From Myceligenerans salitolerans (GTDB taxonomy: Bacteria; Actinomycetota; Actinomycetes; Actinomycetales; Cellulomonadaceae): a stretch of DNA of 36,895 nucleotides. The translations under genes were made by a program, and so were the position numbers. Shown piece after piece: positions 1 to 8,836 of the stretch; within the stretch, counting starts at the first letter, position 1, and every line of letters begins with the position of its first letter. Below the pieces are notes generated by a model. That model searched no databases, was not told the DNA's origin, and worked only from the letters and a program-made list of their open reading frames with translations. The stretch lies in contig NZ_JAFMPK010000039.1 of the NCBI RefSeq assembly GCF_017349295.1, positions 9,606 to 46,500 of the forward strand. The letters are read 5' to 3'.

Positions 1-190
1 CGACCTACGTCGACAACGGACCGACCTACGTCGACAACGGACCGACCTACGTCGACAACGGACCGACCTACGTCGACAACAGACCGACCGCTCGACAACC
101 GGCCGACCGCTCGACAACCGGCCGACCGCTCGACAACCGGCCGACCGCAGTCGGTCACCGTCGACGACGGGCCGACCGCAGTCGGTCAGG
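1..190. repeat. Tandem array of 21-bp then 19-bp repeats
   Basis: Four 21-bp units (CGACCTACGTCGACAACGGA plus C, at 1, 22, 43 and 64; the fourth has one G-to-A change) are followed by three 19-bp units (CGACCGCTCGACAACCGGC at 85, 104 and 123). Two copies of a CCGACCGCAGTCGG mini-palindrome follow at about 141 and 172. The array runs off the left edge, so its full size is unknown, and it ends about 20 bp past the GH67 stop codon. The same words, GACCGACC and TCGACAAC, recur in the palindromic elements near 4.12-4.22 kb and 29.16-29.29 kb, so I treat all three as one repeat family. No function is evident; a role as transcription end of the GH67 operon is possible. Confidence 0.9.
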
Positions 191-210
191 CGCCAGGGCG
201 CTCCGCCGGC

Positions 211-2715
211 TCAGAAGATGGTGCGGCCCTGTTCATCCGGTATGCCAGATTTGCGATAGAAGTACGTGTTCACCTGGTCGCGCCACTCGATCGCGCTGCG
301 AAGCTGCTCCGCCAGGCGCTCCGACACCCGGGCCGCCAGGCGCGCACCCGAGCCCGCACCGGCCGGGGTGGTGCGCCCCGGCCCGGCGCGCCCGTCGTCT
401 GCTCCTGCGGTGTCTGCTCCGGCGTGAGCGGTGTCGCCGGGGCGCGGCGCGTGGCCCGGCCCCGTGTGACCACCGTCGTCGGACAGCGCCGCCGCGACGC
501 CGTCCCACGCGGCGGCGAACCTCTCGACCCGCTCCACGCCGTCGAAGTGCGTGTCGTAGATGTGCTGGATCACGGTCTTCCCCGAGTGCAGGACATGCGT
601 GTACGGGACGTGGTGGAAGAACAGCAGCAACTCGTCGGGGCACGTCTCCAGGGACTCGTAGACCGACGCCCACGGTTGCGGGTACAGGCCTGCGTACCCC
701 GTCCCGGTCGCCACCGTCCGGTCGACGCCGATCCCGTCACGGTCCGCGAAGTGGTAGGTGCCCCAGGGGGTGTACTCGTAGCCGTCCACGTCGGGGCCGT
801 AGTGGTGGCCGGGGCGCACCATGAAGCCGACACCGAGGGGGGAGGTGTACCGCTCGTACGTCTCCCAGGACTCGTCGAGGACCTCGTGCAGGGTGTGGAC
901 GACGTCGGCCGGTGCGCCCGGGAACGTCAGCGCGATCCACTCGTCGAGCAGTGCGGTGGGATCCGCGGCGGGGTTCCAGGCCAGCCGGCCGTACGCATAG
1001 AGGTTGGCCTGCGCCAGAGGATGCCCGGTCCAGAACTCGTCGTCCCCCACGTTGGAGACGGCGACGATGCCGCCGGAGCGCGCCACGATCCCGGCCACCG
1101 ATGTCGGCGGAAGGGCCGCGCGGTCACCGTCCGGACCCGCGAAGTCGAAGGTCAGGACCTCGCTCCACTGGCGGCCCAGGTACACGGCGTGCTTCTGCTG
1201 GCCCGTGTACTCCTGGGTGACCTGGAGCTCCAGGGCGACCCGCGTGTCCGGCATCGCCGCGATCACCGGGGACACCGGCTCGCGGACCTGGAAGTCCATC
1301 GGGCCGTACTTGACCTGGACGATCACGTTCTCGGCGAACCGCCCGTCGAGCGGGGCGAAGTGGTCGTGCGCCGCGCGTGCCCGGTCGGTGGAGCGGTCGC
1401 GCCAGTCCTGGCGATGGTCGTAGACGAAGGCGCGCCAGTGCACGAGCCCGCCGTGCGGGGCGACGGCCTCGGCGAGCATGTTCGCGCCGTCGGCGTGGTC
1501 GCGTCCGTAGGCGAACGGGCCCGGCTGACCCTCGGAGTCCGCCTTCACCACGAAGCCACCGAAGTCGGGGATCTCGGCCCAGACCCGGTCGGCGGCCTCA
1601 CGCCACCAGCGTGCCACGGCCGGATCCAGCGGATCCGACGTGCCGAGTCCTCCCAGCGTGATCGGCGACGCGAAGGACACCGACAGGTGCACCCGGATGC
1701 CCCACGGCCGGAACGCCGCCGCGATCCGGGCGACGTGCGGCAGGTCGTCCGTGAGCAGGCGCGCCTCGCGGGCGTGCACGTTCACGTTGTTGATCGCCAC
1801 GCGGTTGACCCCGGTGGAGGCGAGCAGGCGCGCGTATGCCTCGACACGCGACAGGTCCGTACGTACCCGGCCGTGGTCGTAGAAGATCGACCCGCCGGAG
1901 TACCCCCGCTCGACCTGCCCCATGACCTCGTGGACCGCGACGTTATCCCAGTGGTCGAGCATCCGCAGGGCGGTGGCCGGCGCGTGCCGCTCGACCAGGT
2001 CCGGTCCGCTGAACGCCGCCTCCCCGAGCCGGACGACGTGGAAGAACCCGTACAGCAGCCCTCGGTCGCAGGCTGCCTCGACGACGACGGCGCCGTCCTC
2101 CCGCGACACCCGGAACGACTCGTCGTCCTCCTCGCCGGTCGTGTCCCGCCCGTCGACCACGCCATCCGTGGCGACCACGCCATTTCGGGCCGTGGACGCG
2201 TTTCCACGGCCCGAAATGGCGTGGTCGCCAGAAATGGTGTGGTCGACAGATGCGGCGTGGGGAGCGGCGGCCAGGGACGAAGGTGCCTGCGGGTCGGCGT
2301 CGTCCTCCGCGATGGTGAGGACCAGGTCGGCGTCGAACACGCCTGAGCCCGACTCCAGCCGGGTGAACGAGCCGCCGTGGGTGGCGGTGGCCGTCGCGAC
2401 CTCGGCGGCGACGGTGCCGACCAGCGCGCCGTCGCCGCGGATCGCCACGCGACGCCGCCCGACGGCCGCGAACGCCGCTTCGGGCAGCCAGGCGGCATGC
2501 GGCCGGGCAGGGCCTGCCCCCGACGCAGGCGGCTCGGCGGGGTTCCGTCCCGCGTGTGGCTCCGCCGGGCGTGATCCGTCCTTGCGCGGCCTGGCCGGGG
2601 ACGACCCGGTGTGCGGCCCGGAGGCGTGCGCGCCGGGCCGCCGGGCGTCGCGGGGAGCACCGCTGGAGGCGTCGTCGGGGATGCTGGCCGGGGTGCTGCG
2701 GGGGGAGGAGTTCAC
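211..2715 (-). CDS. Alpha-glucuronidase, glycoside hydrolase family 67
   Basis: This enzyme releases (4-O-methyl-)glucuronic acid from the non-reducing end of xylo-oligosaccharides or aldouronic acids. The family motifs are clear: [12 protein letters not shown] with the probable acid Glu near residue 395, [11 protein letters not shown] with Asp near 474, [12 protein letters not shown] just after, and the C-terminal signature [13 protein letters not shown]. There is no signal peptide, so it should act in the cytoplasm on imported oligosaccharides. I start it at the GTG at 2715, which overlaps the stop of the upstream mannonate dehydratase gene as GTGA and implies translational coupling. That gives 834 residues, longer than the usual roughly 700. 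The excess is low-complexity: a Pro/Ser/Arg-rich stretch at residues 1-72, an insert near 155-195 made by a perfect palindrome, and a Gly/Asp/Ala-rich insert near 720-780. The true start is the least certain part, because no Met lies near the domain edge. Confidence 0.93.
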   Translation of the reverse strand: MNSSPRSTPASIPDDASSGAPRDARRPGAHASGPHTGSSPARPRKDGSRPAEPHAGRNPAEPPASGAGPARPHAAWLPEAAFAAVGRRRVAIRGDGALVGTVAAEVATATATHGGSFTRLESGSGVFDADLVLTIAEDDADPQAPSSLAAAPHAASVDHTISGDHAISGRGNASTARNGVVATDGVVDGRDTTGEEDDESFRVSREDGAVVVEAACDRGLLYGFFHVVRLGEAAFSGPDLVERHAPATALRMLDHWDNVAVHEVMGQVERGYSGGSIFYDHGRVRTDLSRVEAYARLLASTGVNRVAINNVNVHAREARLLTDDLPHVARIAAAFRPWGIRVHLSVSFASPITLGGLGTSDPLDPAVARWWREAADRVWAEIPDFGGFVVKADSEGQPGPFAYGRDHADGANMLAEAVAPHGGLVHWRAFVYDHRQDWRDRSTDRARAAHDHFAPLDGRFAENVIVQVKYGPMDFQVREPVSPVIAAMPDTRVALELQVTQEYTGQQKHAVYLGRQWSEVLTFDFAGPDGDRAALPPTSVAGIVARSGGIVAVSNVGDDEFWTGHPLAQANLYAYGRLAWNPAADPTALLDEWIALTFPGAPADVVHTLHEVLDESWETYERYTSPLGVGFMVRPGHHYGPDVDGYEYTPWGTYHFADRDGIGVDRTVATGTGYAGLYPQPWASVYESLETCPDELLLFFHHVPYTHVLHSGKTVIQHIYDTHFDGVERVERFAAAWDGVAAALSDDGGHTGPGHAPRPGDTAHAGADTAGADDGRAGPGRTTPAGAGSGARLAARVSERLAEQLRSAIEWRDQVNTYFYRKSGIPDEQGRTIF
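2169..2230. repeat. Perfect 28-bp inverted repeat inside the GH67 gene
   Basis: Arms 2169-2196 and 2203-2230 are exact reverse complements over 28 bp with a 6-nt loop (CGCGTT). The flanks carry partial copies of the arm core: GACCACGCCAT at 2156-2166 and GAAATGGTGTGGTCG at 2231-2245, so the core occurs about four times. It is translated in frame as roughly residues 162-182 of GH67, giving runs such as DHAISGRG and ARNGVV in a weakly conserved part of the N-terminal domain. It looks like an inserted palindromic element tolerated by the protein, or an expansion of a short repeat. Confidence 0.9.
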
Positions 2716-3956
2716 CAGTCGTGGACCGTTCCGTCGAGGGTGCGGTTGATGGGCAGGTACGCGGGTGTGTACTCGAAGCGTGCCGCGAGATCCTCGTCCA
2801 GGTCCACCCCGAGACCAGGGTTCACCCCCGGATGGAGCAGCCCGTCGGTGAACGTGTACGACGTCCGGAAGACCTCCAGCGTCGTGTCGCTGTGCTTCAT
2901 GTACTCCTGGATGCCGAAGTTGTGGACGGCCAGGTCCAGGTGCAGCGCGGCCGCCATGCCCACGGGGGAGACGTCGGTGGGCCCGTGCATCCCCGAGCGG
3001 ATGCCGTACAGCCCGGCGAAGTCGAGCAGTTTCCTCATGTGCGTGATCCCGCCGGTGTGGGTGACGGCCGAGCGGACGTAGTCGATGAGACGCTCCGTGA
3101 TGAGGGTCTGGTAGTCGAAGGCGGTGTTGAACACCTCGCCGATGGCGATCGGTGTGGTCGAGTGCTGCCGGATCAGGCGCAGGGCGTCCTGGTCCTCGCC
3201 CGGTGTGGCGTCCTCCAGCCAGAACAGGCGGTAGGGCTCGAGGTCGCGGGCCAGACGGGCGGCCTCGATGGGGCGCATCCGGTGGTGGCCGTCGTGCAGG
3301 AGCGGTAGCTCCGGGCCGAACTCGTGACGCACCGCCTCGAAGACGCCCGGGATGTGCCGGAGGTACGCCGACGTGTCCCACTCCTCCTCGACCGGCAGCG
3401 CGCGCCCCGCGACGACGTTCCGTCTGGCCGGTTCGTAGTCGTACCGCTGTCCCGGGCGCTGGTCGCCCGCGACGCCGTACACCTGGCCGAGGCCCGGGAC
3501 TCCGGTCTGAATCCGGATCGCGCGAAATCCCAGTTCGAGATGGTTGCGGATGGAGTCGAACAGCGCCTCGACCGTGGTGCCCGACGCGTGGCCGTAGGCG
3601 AGCGCGCCCTTGCGCGACGCTCCGCCCAGCAGCTGGTAGAGCGGCAGCCCGGCGGCCTTGGCCTTGATGTCCCACAGCGCGACGTCGACGGCGGCGATGG
3701 CGGCCATCGTGACGGGGCCGCGCCGCCAGTAGGCGCCCCGGTACAGGTACTGCCAGGTGTCCTCGATGTTGGCGGGATCCCGGCCGATCAGCAGCGGGAC
3801 GACGTGGTCGGTGAGGTAGGCGGCGACCGCGAGCTCGCGGCCGTTGACGGTCGCGTCGCCGAGCCCGGTGACGCCGTCCGACGTCGTGATCTTGAGCGTG
3901 ACGAAATTGCGGCCGGGCGAGGTGAGCAGCACCTCGGCGGATTCGATGTGGGACAC
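2712..3956 (-). CDS. manD: D-mannonate dehydratase, enolase superfamily (ManD/RspA type)
   Basis: It probably dehydrates D-mannonate to 2-keto-3-deoxygluconate, the third step of glucuronate breakdown. The protein has 414 residues, close to the usual 400-405 of this family. Enolase-superfamily metal ligands are visible: Asp222 and His224 in HDGHHR, Glu248 in [10 protein letters not shown] and Glu274 in IGEVFN. The barrel catalytic His324 (GMHGPTD) and Glu351 (GIQEYMKHS) are present, as is Tyr160 in the variable loop. I chose the GTG at 3956 because AAGGAG lies 10 nt upstream and the family N-terminus ([11 protein letters not shown]) follows directly. It couples to GH67 by a 4-nt overlap. Family members differ in activity and some RspA-type proteins have very low dehydratase rates, but the neighbours UxaC and UxuB-like reductase favour mannonate. 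It replaces classical UxuA, which is absent here. Confidence 0.9.
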   Translation of the reverse strand: MSHIESAEVLLTSPGRNFVTLKITTSDGVTGLGDATVNGRELAVAAYLTDHVVPLLIGRDPANIEDTWQYLYRGAYWRRGPVTMAAIAAVDVALWDIKAKAAGLPLYQLLGGASRKGALAYGHASGTTVEALFDSIRNHLELGFRAIRIQTGVPGLGQVYGVAGDQRPGQRYDYEPARRNVVAGRALPVEEEWDTSAYLRHIPGVFEAVRHEFGPELPLLHDGHHRMRPIEAARLARDLEPYRLFWLEDATPGEDQDALRLIRQHSTTPIAIGEVFNTAFDYQTLITERLIDYVRSAVTHTGGITHMRKLLDFAGLYGIRSGMHGPTDVSPVGMAAALHLDLAVHNFGIQEYMKHSDTTLEVFRTSYTFTDGLLHPGVNPGLGVDLDEDLAARFEYTPAYLPINRTLDGTVHDW

Positions 3957-3970
3957 GGGAAACGTTCTCC
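3957..3970. promoter_or_regulatory. Weak candidate LacI-type operator before manD
   Basis: GGGAAACGTTCTCC shares the AAACGTTC core, 10 of 14 positions, with the two operators between uxaC and lacI (TGCAAACGTTCGCA type). It overlaps the manD ribosome-binding region. If real, the same regulator would control manD-GH67. Confidence 0.3.
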
Positions 3971-4029
3971 TTGGTCGGTTCCGGCGCCGTCCGCCCGCTC
4001 GCCGACCGGCGCGACGGGTCAGGCGGACG

Positions 4030-4103
4030 CCGGCGAGCGGATCGGGCACCGTAGTGCTCCGGCGAGAGCGCGCCACCGGCGAGCGCGCGCCCACCGGCGA
4101 GCG
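4030..4103. repeat. Degenerate CCGGCGAGCG direct repeats
   Basis: CCGGCGAGCG or a one-base variant occurs at 4030, 4059, 4076 and 4094 in the 311-bp gap between uxaC and manD. The spacing is 29, 17 and 18 bp. No function is apparent. Confidence 0.6.
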
Positions 4104-4122
4104 CAGCCGGCGGGTGCGGTCG

Positions 4123-4221
4123 GTCCGTTGTCGAGATCGGTCGGCCGGATGTCGGTGCGGTCGGTCCCCTGAGGGACCGACCGCACCGACATCCGACCGA
4201 CCGCTCGACATCCCGCCGACC
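4123..4221. repeat. Intergenic palindromic repeat element, copy B
   Basis: The core is a perfect inverted repeat, arms 4146-4168 and 4173-4195 (23 bp), with a CTGA loop and the centre GGTCCCCTGAGGGACC. Outside it, 4123-4144 is the reverse complement of a relative of the 21-bp unit at position 1 (CCGACC, then TCGACAACGGAC). The stretch 4194-4221 matches the 19-bp unit (CCGACCGCTCGACA). The stem would be very stable on either strand. It lies between two minus-strand genes, so it could end uxaC transcripts or act as a REP-like element; there is no T-tract. A closely related copy lies at 29162-29294. Confidence 0.88.
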
Positions 4222-4267
4222 ACATCCACCCGGGAGTCGGGGTGCCCGCCGGACGCCGGGTGGGCCG

Positions 4268-5800
4268 TCAGGGGGTGGGGGCCGGGTAGGCCTTCTTCGG
4301 GAGGTGGTACGCGAGGTCTGCGGCGGTGTCAACCGCTTCGTCGAGGTCCAACCGGTGTTCGGCGACGAGCCGCGCCAGGTAGCCGGCGTCGATCCGGCGG
4401 GCGAGGTCGTGACGGGCGGGGATCGAGCAGAAGGCACGGGTGTCGTCGACGAATCCCGACAGGTTCGAGAACCCGGCCGTCCCCGTCGTCGCCTCGCGGA
4501 ACCTGCGCATCGCGTCCGGCTCGTCGAGGAACCACCACGGCGCACCCAGCCGGAGCGCCGGGTACACCCCGGCGAGCGGCGCGAGTTCGCGGGAGTAGGT
4601 GTCCTCGTCCACGGTGAACGCGATCAGACGGAAGTTCTCGACGTGCCCGAACGTCTCCAGGACCGGTCGCAGCGCGTGCGTGTACTCGGTGACGACCGGG
4701 ATGTCGTAGCCCTTGTCAGGGCCGAAGATCGCGTGCCGCTCCGTGTCGTGGTTCCGGAGTACCCCCGGGTGCAGCTGCATGACGAGTCCGTCCTCGCACG
4801 ACATCGCCGCCATCTGGAACAGCATGTGCGCGGAGAACGCGGCGGCCTCGCCCGCGGTGACGTCGTCGCCGGCCAGTGCCCGTGCGAAGAGGCCGGCGGC
4901 GACGTCGTCGGGCAGCGGCGTCGTGTCCGCGCTGAGGTGGCCGTGGTCGGTCGCGCTGCCTCCGGCGGCGACGAAGGCACGGCGGCGCTCGCGCAGTGCG
5001 GCCAGATAGGTGGTGTAGTCGCCGATCTCGATACCCGATGCCGCGGCCAGGCGCCCGACGTCGTCCCGCCACGCGGGCTGGTCCAGGTGCAGGAGCGGGT
5101 CCGGCCGGAAGGTGGGTACGACGCGTGGCGCCGGGAGCGTGGCGGTACCGGGCGCGGCCGACCCGGAACCGGCCGCTGTCCCCGCGGTGTGCGCGGCACG
5201 GGCGGCCGGCCCGTTCCCGCCGACGTTCTCGGCCAGGCTGCCGAGCTCCGCCGCGAGCCTCCGGTGCTGCTCCAGATCGCTCCATGCCGGGTCCGTGGTG
5301 GCGAGGGTCTCGATGCGGAACCGGTCCAGCAGAGCGCGAGGGCGGAAGTCGGGCTCCGCGAGACGGGCGGCGATCTGGTCGTAGATCGCGTCGGCGCTCT
5401 CGGCCGACGGACGCTCGGTGACGCCGAAGATCTCGACCAGCTCGTGCTCCAGCCAGTACCGGGTCGGCGTGCCGCGGAAGTGCTTCCAGCCCGCGCAGAA
5501 CCGGCGCCAGATCGCCCGCGGATCGGTCTCGAGGCCGGGTGTTCCCTCCGGCCCCACGCCCAGCGCCGGCAGCGGCGTGCCCTGTGACACGAGCATCCGG
5601 GTCAGGTAGTGGTCCGGAACGACGAACAGCTGCGCCGGGTCGGGGAACGGGGCGTCGTCGGCGAAGGTGGTGACGTCCACATGCCCGTGCATCGACACGA
5701 TGGGGAGGTCGCGGGTGGTCTCGTAGATCTCGCGGGCGACAGGTCGGGTGGCAGGGTCGGCGGGAAGTGCGCGATCCGGGTGCAGGGTCCATTCGGTCAT
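4268..5800 (-). CDS. uxaC: Glucuronate isomerase (uronate isomerase)
   Basis: It interconverts D-glucuronate and D-fructuronate (and galacturonate and tagaturonate), the first catabolic step for the uronate released by GH67. It belongs to the amidohydrolase superfamily: the N-terminal metal motif HGH (His38, His40, in SMHGHVDV), the [14 protein letters not shown] segment, and the C-terminal [12 protein letters not shown] and [11 protein letters not shown] stretches are typical of UxaC. It has 510 residues against about 470 in relatives; the difference is a Gly/Ala/Thr-rich insert at residues 190-230. The ATG at 5800 follows AGGAGG with good spacing. The gene is divergent from a lacI gene, and two matching operators lie in the 146-bp gap. 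Its own stop is followed by the 311-bp gap with the palindromic element, so manD may have a separate promoter. Confidence 0.95.
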   Translation of the reverse strand: MTEWTLHPDRALPADPATRPVAREIYETTRDLPIVSMHGHVDVTTFADDAPFPDPAQLFVVPDHYLTRMLVSQGTPLPALGVGPEGTPGLETDPRAIWRRFCAGWKHFRGTPTRYWLEHELVEIFGVTERPSAESADAIYDQIAARLAEPDFRPRALLDRFRIETLATTDPAWSDLEQHRRLAAELGSLAENVGGNGPAARAAHTAGTAAGSGSAAPGTATLPAPRVVPTFRPDPLLHLDQPAWRDDVGRLAAASGIEIGDYTTYLAALRERRRAFVAAGGSATDHGHLSADTTPLPDDVAAGLFARALAGDDVTAGEAAAFSAHMLFQMAAMSCEDGLVMQLHPGVLRNHDTERHAIFGPDKGYDIPVVTEYTHALRPVLETFGHVENFRLIAFTVDEDTYSRELAPLAGVYPALRLGAPWWFLDEPDAMRRFREATTGTAGFSNLSGFVDDTRAFCSIPARHDLARRIDAGYLARLVAEHRLDLDEAVDTAADLAYHLPKKAYPAPTP

Positions 5801-5826
5801 GCCGGGCCTCCTGGGCATCGTTGCCG

Positions 5827-5840
5827 TGCGAACGTTTGCA
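5827..5840. promoter_or_regulatory. LacI-type operator O1 (uxaC side)
   Basis: TGCGAACGTTTGCA is a near-perfect palindrome centred on CG, 26 bp upstream of the uxaC ATG. It has the form bound by LacI-family repressors. Its partner lies 79 bp away, centre to centre. Confidence 0.8.
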
Positions 5841-5905
5841 TCGTACCCGAGTGGTCCGAGGCCACGGTTCGCCAGATCTCCTGGTTGCGCGACGCCCGCA
5901 CTGTG

Positions 5906-5919
5906 TGCAAACGTTCGCG
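5906..5919. promoter_or_regulatory. LacI-type operator O2 (lacI side)
   Basis: TGCAAACGTTCGCG is almost the reverse complement of O1 and lies 27 bp before the lacI start. The pair suggests autoregulation and shared control of the divergent uxaC gene, possibly by DNA looping. Confidence 0.8.
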
Positions 5920-5946
5920 TGACAGGTCCGGCCCAGAGGAGGTGCC

Positions 5947-6984
5947 ATGGCAACGGTGCACGATGTCGCCCGCGACGCCGGCGTCTCGATCTCGACCGTC
6001 TCGCGCTCGTTCGATCCCCGCAGCAAGATCTCGCCGGCCACCCGCGCACGCGTGCTGGCGGCCGCGGAGCGGCTCGGCTACCGGCCCCACCCCGTGGCGC
6101 GCGGGCTGCGCACCGGGCGCACGCACGCCGTGGGCCTGCTCGTCCCCGACCTGGAGAACCCCTTCTTCGCCGCCATCACGAAAGCGGTGCAGGCCCGTGC
6201 CCGCGCGGAGGGGTACGAGGTGTTCGTCGCCGACTCCGACGAGGACCCCGACGCCGAGCCCCCGCTGATCCGCGCGCTCGCGGCTCGCACCGACGGCCTG
6301 CTCGTCGCGTCGCCACGCGCGGACGCGGCGACGCTCCGCGAAGCCCTGGGCGGAGTGACCGCGGTGCTGCTCAACCGGGAGCTGCCGACGGTCCCGGAGC
6401 GCGCCGACGGCGTCGCCACCACGGCCCCCGCCATCCCGGCCGTGACCCTCGACGACGCCGACGGCGTCGCTCAGATCCTGGGGCACCTGAGCTCCCTGGG
6501 GCACCGGGCGGTAGGGGTGGCGGCCGGACCGATCGCCTCCTGGTCGGGCGCGCGACGGGTCGCGGGCCTGCACGCCGCGGCGGGGCGCTGGGGCGTGCGG
6601 CTCGTCGAGCTGGGCGAGTTCCGGCCCCACTTCGCCGGTGGCACGCAGGCCGCCGACCATGCGCTGGCGAGCGGCGTGACCGCCGCCGTCGTCTTCAACG
6701 ACCTGATGGCGCTCGGTGTGCTGGACCGGCTGCGGCAGCGCGGGGTCGACGTGCCTGGCGAGATGTCCGTGGTCGGGTACGACGACGTCCCCCTGGCGAC
6801 GCTGGTCACCCCGGCGCTGACGACCGTCCGGGTGCCGCTGGACCGGCTGGGAGGACGTGCGGTGGATCTCCTGCTGGCTCGGCTCTCGGGCGCGACGACA
6901 CCGGCGGCGGGCGCACGGCTGCCCGTGGAGCTGGTGGTCCGCGGATCGGCGGGGCCCGCGCCCGCGCGGCCGGGCGGGCGATGA
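5947..6984 (+). CDS. LacI-family regulator of the glucuronate module
   Basis: This is a sugar-responsive DNA-binding repressor of 345 residues, the usual family length. The N-terminal helix-turn-helix (VHDVARDAGVSISTVSRSF, about residues 4-22) and the hinge region ending near residue 55 are clear. A periplasmic-binding-protein-like effector domain follows: VGLLVPDLENPFFA, then AVVFNDLMALGVL, then SVVGYDDVPLATLVTPALTTV. GAGGAGG precedes the ATG at 5947. It is divergent from uxaC and 28 bp upstream of the reductase gene, so it is probably co-transcribed with the latter. The two AACGTT palindromes in the divergent gap are its most likely targets. The ligand is inferred to be a glucuronate-pathway intermediate or an aldouronic acid. 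Confidence 0.93.
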   Translation: MATVHDVARDAGVSISTVSRSFDPRSKISPATRARVLAAAERLGYRPHPVARGLRTGRTHAVGLLVPDLENPFFAAITKAVQARARAEGYEVFVADSDEDPDAEPPLIRALAARTDGLLVASPRADAATLREALGGVTAVLLNRELPTVPERADGVATTAPAIPAVTLDDADGVAQILGHLSSLGHRAVGVAAGPIASWSGARRVAGLHAAAGRWGVRLVELGEFRPHFAGGTQAADHALASGVTAAVVFNDLMALGVLDRLRQRGVDVPGEMSVVGYDDVPLATLVTPALTTVRVPLDRLGGRAVDLLLARLSGATTPAAGARLPVELVVRGSAGPAPARPGGR

Positions 6985-7012
6985 CGGACGACCGACACGG
7001 AGGAGGAACGCC

Positions 7013-8713
7013 ATGACCGACAGGCTCCGACGGGGAACGCTCCCGGAGATGGTGGCCGCACCGGTGGACCCGGAGCGGATCGGGATCGTGCACCTGGGAA
7101 TCGGGGCGTTCCATCGCGCTCACCAGGCCGTGTGCACGGAGCGCGCGATGGTCGCGACGGGGGATCTCACCTGGGGGATCCTCGGCGTCACCCAGCGCTC
7201 GGCCACGGTTCGCGACCAGCTCCGCCCGCAGGGCGGGGTGTACGGCGTCCTGACGGCCGGCGCAGCCACGGCCGCGGGTGCCGAGGACGGGAGCGGCGCG
7301 GCCGGCGCGGGCGGGGCTGCGCGACCGGGGTACGTCGTCGGCGACGACCTCCGGCTTGACCTCGTGGGCGCGGTGGTCGATGTCGCCTACCCCGCTGCCG
7401 AGACCGCGCGGGTGATCGACACCCTCGCCGCGCCGACCACCCATGTCGTCACCCTGACGATCACCGAGAAGGGGTATGCCCGGCTCCCCGGCGGCGGCCT
7501 CGACGTCGACCGGGTGCGTCCCGACCTCGACGTCCTCGCCGGCAGCGAGGCACCGCAGGCGGCTGCCGCACGGCCCCGGCCGGCCGGTCGGGCGGCGCCC
7601 GGCGATCCGTCGCCGCCCGTGGCCGCCGCACAGCAGGCCGTCGCCTCGTCCGCGGTGCCGGACGGCGCGCCGGTGCCCCCGGCCGCCGAGGTCCTGCCGG
7701 CCGCGTCGGCCATCGGGTTGCTCGTCCGCGGCCTCGCCGCCCGCCACCGCGCGGGCGACGCTCCCCTCACCGTGCTGACGTGCGACAACATGGTCGACAA
7801 CGGCCGCGTCCTGGAGCGGCTGGTGCGGGAGGCCGTCGACGCCGCGCTGCCCGGCGCCGAGGGCGACGGCCTCCGGGCGTACCTGGACGCCCGGGTCGCC
7901 TTCCCCTGTTCGATGGTGGACCGCATCGTCCCCGCGACGACACCCGGTCAGCGCGACGCCGTCGAGCGCGCCCTCGGGGTCCGTGACGAGGGACTCGTCG
8001 TCGGCGAGCCCTTTCTCCAGTGGGTGATCGAGGACCGTTTCGCCGGGCCCCGCCCCGCCTGGGAGCACGCCGGGGCCACCCTGACGCCGGATGTCGCCCC
8101 GTACGAACAGGCGAAGCTGCGCCTCCTGAACGGGACGCACTCCCTGGTCGCGTACGCGGGGGCACTCGCCGGCCACGCCACGATCGCCGAGGCGATCGCC
8201 GATCCCGTGATCGCGCGGCACGCGCGTGTCTACCTGTTCGACGACGCACTGCCGACCCTCACCCCGCCTCCCGGTCTCGACCTCGGTGAGTACGGTGAGG
8301 AGATCCTCCGCCGGTTCGCCAACCCGCACACCGGCCACACGACGATCCAGGTCGCGATGGACGGGACCCAGAAGATCCCGTTCCGGTGGGGCGGGGTCGT
8401 CGAGGACTCGCTCGCGGCCGGGCGGACACCGTACGGCGTCGCGTTCGCGCTGGCGTCGTGGGCGAGGTTCGTCGAGCGCCGGACGCTTGCCGCGAGCGGC
8501 CGGGGTGCGGACGTGCCGGGCGGGTCCTGCGACGGTGTCGACGACCCGCGGGCCGAGGAACTGGCCGCGCTGGCCGGCGGGTCCGACATGGCTCTCGGCG
8601 CGGCGGGATCCCGGCGGGCACCCGAGGTGGTGCGCAGGCTGGTCACACTCCCGGGGCTGCTTCCCGTCACGAGCGACGACCTCGTGGAGGCGGTCCTCGA
8701 CGCCGCCGGGTGA
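7013..8713 (+). CDS. uxuB: Fructuronate reductase-type mannitol dehydrogenase family protein
   Basis: It is predicted to reduce D-fructuronate to D-mannonate with NADH, between UxaC and the mannonate dehydratase. It is a polyol-specific long-chain dehydrogenase: the N-terminal nucleotide-binding motif is IVHLGIGAFHRAHQA. Family blocks VLTCDNMVDNG, FPCSMVDRIVPAT and the catalytic segment AKLRLLNGTHS (Lys, Asn and His, about residues 367-377) follow in order. GGAGGAGG precedes the ATG at 7013. At 566 residues it is 80-100 longer than usual because of two low-complexity inserts, residues 81-106 (Gly/Ala) and 181-229 (Ala/Pro). Tagaturonate reductase or mannitol 2-dehydrogenase are alternatives from sequence alone; the neighbours decide for fructuronate. 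It follows lacI by 28 bp on the same strand. Confidence 0.88.
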   Translation: MTDRLRRGTLPEMVAAPVDPERIGIVHLGIGAFHRAHQAVCTERAMVATGDLTWGILGVTQRSATVRDQLRPQGGVYGVLTAGAATAAGAEDGSGAAGAGGAARPGYVVGDDLRLDLVGAVVDVAYPAAETARVIDTLAAPTTHVVTLTITEKGYARLPGGGLDVDRVRPDLDVLAGSEAPQAAAARPRPAGRAAPGDPSPPVAAAQQAVASSAVPDGAPVPPAAEVLPAASAIGLLVRGLAARHRAGDAPLTVLTCDNMVDNGRVLERLVREAVDAALPGAEGDGLRAYLDARVAFPCSMVDRIVPATTPGQRDAVERALGVRDEGLVVGEPFLQWVIEDRFAGPRPAWEHAGATLTPDVAPYEQAKLRLLNGTHSLVAYAGALAGHATIAEAIADPVIARHARVYLFDDALPTLTPPPGLDLGEYGEEILRRFANPHTGHTTIQVAMDGTQKIPFRWGGVVEDSLAAGRTPYGVAFALASWARFVERRTLAASGRGADVPGGSCDGVDDPRAEELAALAGGSDMALGAAGSRRAPEVVRRLVTLPGLLPVTSDDLVEAVLDAAG

Positions 8714-8747
8714 GGTCGGCGGGTGGGCCCGGCGGAAGGGGTCAGAA

Positions 8748-8761
8748 GGAAAGCCCTTTCC
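8748..8761. promoter_or_regulatory. Candidate operator before the Gfo/Idh cassette
   Basis: GGAAAGCCCTTTCC is a palindrome with 6-bp arms in the 123-bp gap before the oxidoreductase gene. It resembles the GAAAGCGCTTTC form recognised by several LacI-family proteins but differs from both other operator sets in this window. If real, it would point to a third regulator located elsewhere. Confidence 0.4.
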
Positions 8762-8836
8762 GAATGTCGGCGTCCGCGGGTAGTGTCGGACCGAATCGAA
8801 TCGAGCGGGTAGTCGACGACGACAGGGAGCACCCGA

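Noticed and set aside
1-190. CRISPR-like array
   Set aside because: The units are directly adjacent with no unique spacers, they are short, and no cas gene is present.
424-2346. Long plus-strand open frame opposite GH67
   Set aside because: It is a high-GC antisense shadow with Arg/Val/Asp-rich composition and no family motif; the minus strand has all GH67 signatures.
211-4545. One very long reading frame covering GH67 and the region upstream
   Set aside because: Only the part after the GTG at 2715 has family similarity; the upstream part is an alternative frame of manD, the intergenic palindrome and uxaC.
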